Assembly (NCBI GenBank): GCA_024760545.1
Contig: CP060501.1
Span: 3,054,036 to 3,118,035, forward strand
DNA length: 64,000 nucleotides
Source: Nitrospira sp.
GTDB lineage: Bacteria > Nitrospirota > Nitrospiria > Nitrospirales > Nitrospiraceae
Reading direction: 5' to 3'
Each line of letters begins with the position of its first letter. Within the stretch, counting starts at the first letter, position 1. The notes below the pieces were generated by a model. That model was not told where the DNA came from, made no database searches, and saw only the letters and a program-made list of their open reading frames with translations. Below are positions 62,459-64,000 of this stretch, piece by piece. A program made the position numbers and the translations under genes.

Positions 62459-64000
62459 GCATCCCCTGTGGCGCTGGAAGTCGTCACCGGTTCGTGGCCG
62501 GCGGCCCCATCCTGCGGGTCCGGATTGAAGGCCGCCGGTAAGACATCTTCTATCCGTTCCGCCAAGATAAAGGTCAACTCGTCGCGCACTTCCTGCGGGA
62601 CATCCTTGAGATCCTTCTCATTGGCCTTCGGCAGAATGATGCGTCTGATTCCTGCGCGATGCGCCGCCAGCATCTTTTCCTTGATGCCGCCCACCGGCAA
62701 GACAAGTCCGCTCAGACTGATTTCACCCGTCATGGCCGTGTCGCTCCGTACGGCTTTGCCCTCGTATACGGAAGCCAGCGCCGTCGCCATGGTGATGCCG
62801 GCCGATGGGCCGTCCTTTGGAATGGCTCCGGAGGGCACGTGAATATGGATCCCGTTGCGTTTAAAACGGGAGATGTCCAAACCCATGCTCTCGGCATGCG
62901 ACCAGAGATAGCTCCGAGCCGCACGCGCGGATTCTTGCATCACCTCGCCTAACTGCCCCGTAAGGGTCAACTCATGACTGCCGGGGAGCAAGGTGGTTTC
63001 AATATAGAGCACATCCCCTCCGGTCGGGGTCCAGGCGAGGCCGGTTGCCACGCCGGGAGGAAGATTCTTCCGAGCCTCTTCCGGCATAAATCGTTCAGAG
63101 CCCAACCACTCGCCGAGCATGTCGGTTTGAATAGCGACGGGTTGTCGCTCACCGCCCTCCGGGAGGTCGGCAAAGGTCAGTGCCACCTTTCTCGTCAACC
63201 GTCCCAGCATTTGCTCGAGCTGGCGGACACCGGCTTCGCGAGTGTACCGCGAGATGACGAGATTCAACACCTCGTCCGTAAGCACGACTTGCGTCCCCTC
63301 GATGCCGGCCTCCTTGAGCCGCCGCGGCCAGAGATAGCGCCGGGCTATTTCAGCTTTCTCGCGCTCGCTATAACCCTGAAGCCGGATGACTTCCATTCGG
63401 TCCAACAGGGGCTGGCTGATCGTATCCAGGGTGTTGGCCGTGGTGATAAAGAACACTTTCGACAGATCGAACGGTAAGTCCAAGTAATGATCACGGAACG
63501 TGTGGTTCTGCGCCGGATCGAGGATTTCCAGCAATGCCGCTGCCGGGTCGCCGCGGAAATCCCGCCCCATCTTGTCGACCTCGTCGAGCATCAACACCGG
63601 GTTGTTGACTCCCGCTCGGCGGATGGCTTGAATGATGCGGCCCGGGAGCGATCCCACATATGTGCGGCGATGGCCCCGAAGCTCGGCTTCATCATGGACG
63701 CCGCCGAGACTGAATCGTTCAAATGTCCGGTCCATCGCCCTCGCGATCGACTGCCCCAAGCTTGTCTTTCCGACTCCGGGAGGCCCGACCAGACAGAGAA
63801 TCGGAGCCTTCGCAGTCGGGTTGAGCTTCAGCACCGCCAGATGCTCGACGATCCGCTCTTTGACCTCCTTGATCCCGTAGTGATCTTCTTCCAGGACTTG
63901 ACGCACCGTCGAGAGGTCAAGGTGTTCCTTGGATGCCTTCTTCCAGGGAAGTTCGAGGACCAGTTCAAGGTAGGTGCGAAGGACCTGATGGTCCGGTGAC
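62455..64000 (-). CDS. lon: Lon protease, 5' end outside window
   Basis: The frame is open to the right edge. Walker A GPPGVGKTSLG, Walker B PVLMLDEVDKMG, and the peptidase DGPSAG (Ser) with VGGIKEKMLAA (Lys) identify Lon. It begins inside the N-terminal linker (YLELVLELPWKKAS before VLEEDHYGI). An ATP-dependent protease of damaged and regulatory proteins. Its stop overlaps that of the hydrolase-like gene, so transcription converges. Confidence 0.95.
   Translation of the reverse strand, partial: SPDHQVLRTYLELVLELPWKKASKEHLDLSTVRQVLEEDHYGIKEVKERIVEHLAVLKLNPTAKAPILCLVGPPGVGKTSLGQSIARAMDRTFERFSLGGVHDEAELRGHRRTYVGSLPGRIIQAIRRAGVNNPVLMLDEVDKMGRDFRGDPAAALLEILDPAQNHTFRDHYLDLPFDLSKVFFITTANTLDTISQPLLDRMEVIRLQGYSEREKAEIARRYLWPRRLKEAGIEGTQVVLTDEVLNLVISRYTREAGVRQLEQMLGRLTRKVALTFADLPEGGERQPVAIQTDMLGEWLGSERFMPEEARKNLPPGVATGLAWTPTGGDVLYIETTLLPGSHELTLTGQLGEVMQESARAARSYLWSHAESMGLDISRFKRNGIHIHVPSGAIPKDGPSAGITMATALASVYEGKAVRSDTAMTGEISLSGLVLPVGGIKEKMLAAHRAGIRRIILPKANEKDLKDVPQEVRDELTFILAERIEDVLPAAFNPDPQDGAAGHEPVTTSSATGDA

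Overview
The window looks like part of a chromosome from a Nitrospirota bacterium, most likely Nitrospira. This is inferred from the flavour of the proteins: a two-subunit 2-oxoacid:ferredoxin oxidoreductase, a cluster of HEAT-repeat proteins, the trehalose genes, and NhaD. No rRNA or other taxonomic marker is present, and I recognised no tRNA or CRISPR array.

1-7.1 kb is one end of a mobile element read on the minus strand. It has a large serine recombinase that runs off the left edge, a DnaB-type helicase overlapping a replication protein, an AlpA-like regulator, a second (small) serine recombinase and several overlapping small genes. The last is a ribbon-helix-helix (RHH) regulator with a perfect palindrome in its promoter. 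7.1-18.9 kb is cargo, mostly small plus-strand genes: an Imm-type superinfection immunity protein, a decayed IHF gene, a TIR protein fused to four cadherin-like domains, lipoproteins, a Cys-rich protein coupled to a thermonuclease, and a minus-strand ATPase/STAS-like pair. Short direct repeats copied from the 3' end of one RHH gene bracket the Imm and TIR units.

19.4-27.4 kb holds nhaD, a short metallothionein-like gene, a small phage-like block (HTH, two tandem terminase-small-like paralogues, TSCPD protein), envelope genes and a decayed recombinase. 27.6-31.2 kb carries the oxidoreductase subunits with an A-type Fe-S protein. 31.3-36.2 kb has small membrane, secreted and zinc-ribbon proteins and an extra FtsH. 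36.2-38.4 kb is a second, broken copy of the phage-like block. Tails of the same recombinase family recur at 23.2, 26.0, 37.4 and 40.9 kb.

38.7-52.6 kb looks like ordinary chromosome: an AraC-type regulator facing an ABM-family protein, a GAF protein, a PepSY-TM protein, serine acetyltransferase and cysteine synthase (cysteine synthesis), a GH15 glycosidase divergent from otsA-otsB (trehalose), a spermidine-synthase-like membrane protein, and UDP-glucose dehydrogenase.

52.7-62.5 kb is the most unusual block. A seven-gene minus-strand run encodes an alkaline-phosphatase-superfamily protein whose catalytic residues look lost, a small secreted protein and five HEAT-repeat proteins. Divergent from it are two exported LPP20-like proteins and an alpha/beta-hydrolase-like protein with no nucleophile serine. 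A Lon protease runs off the right edge.
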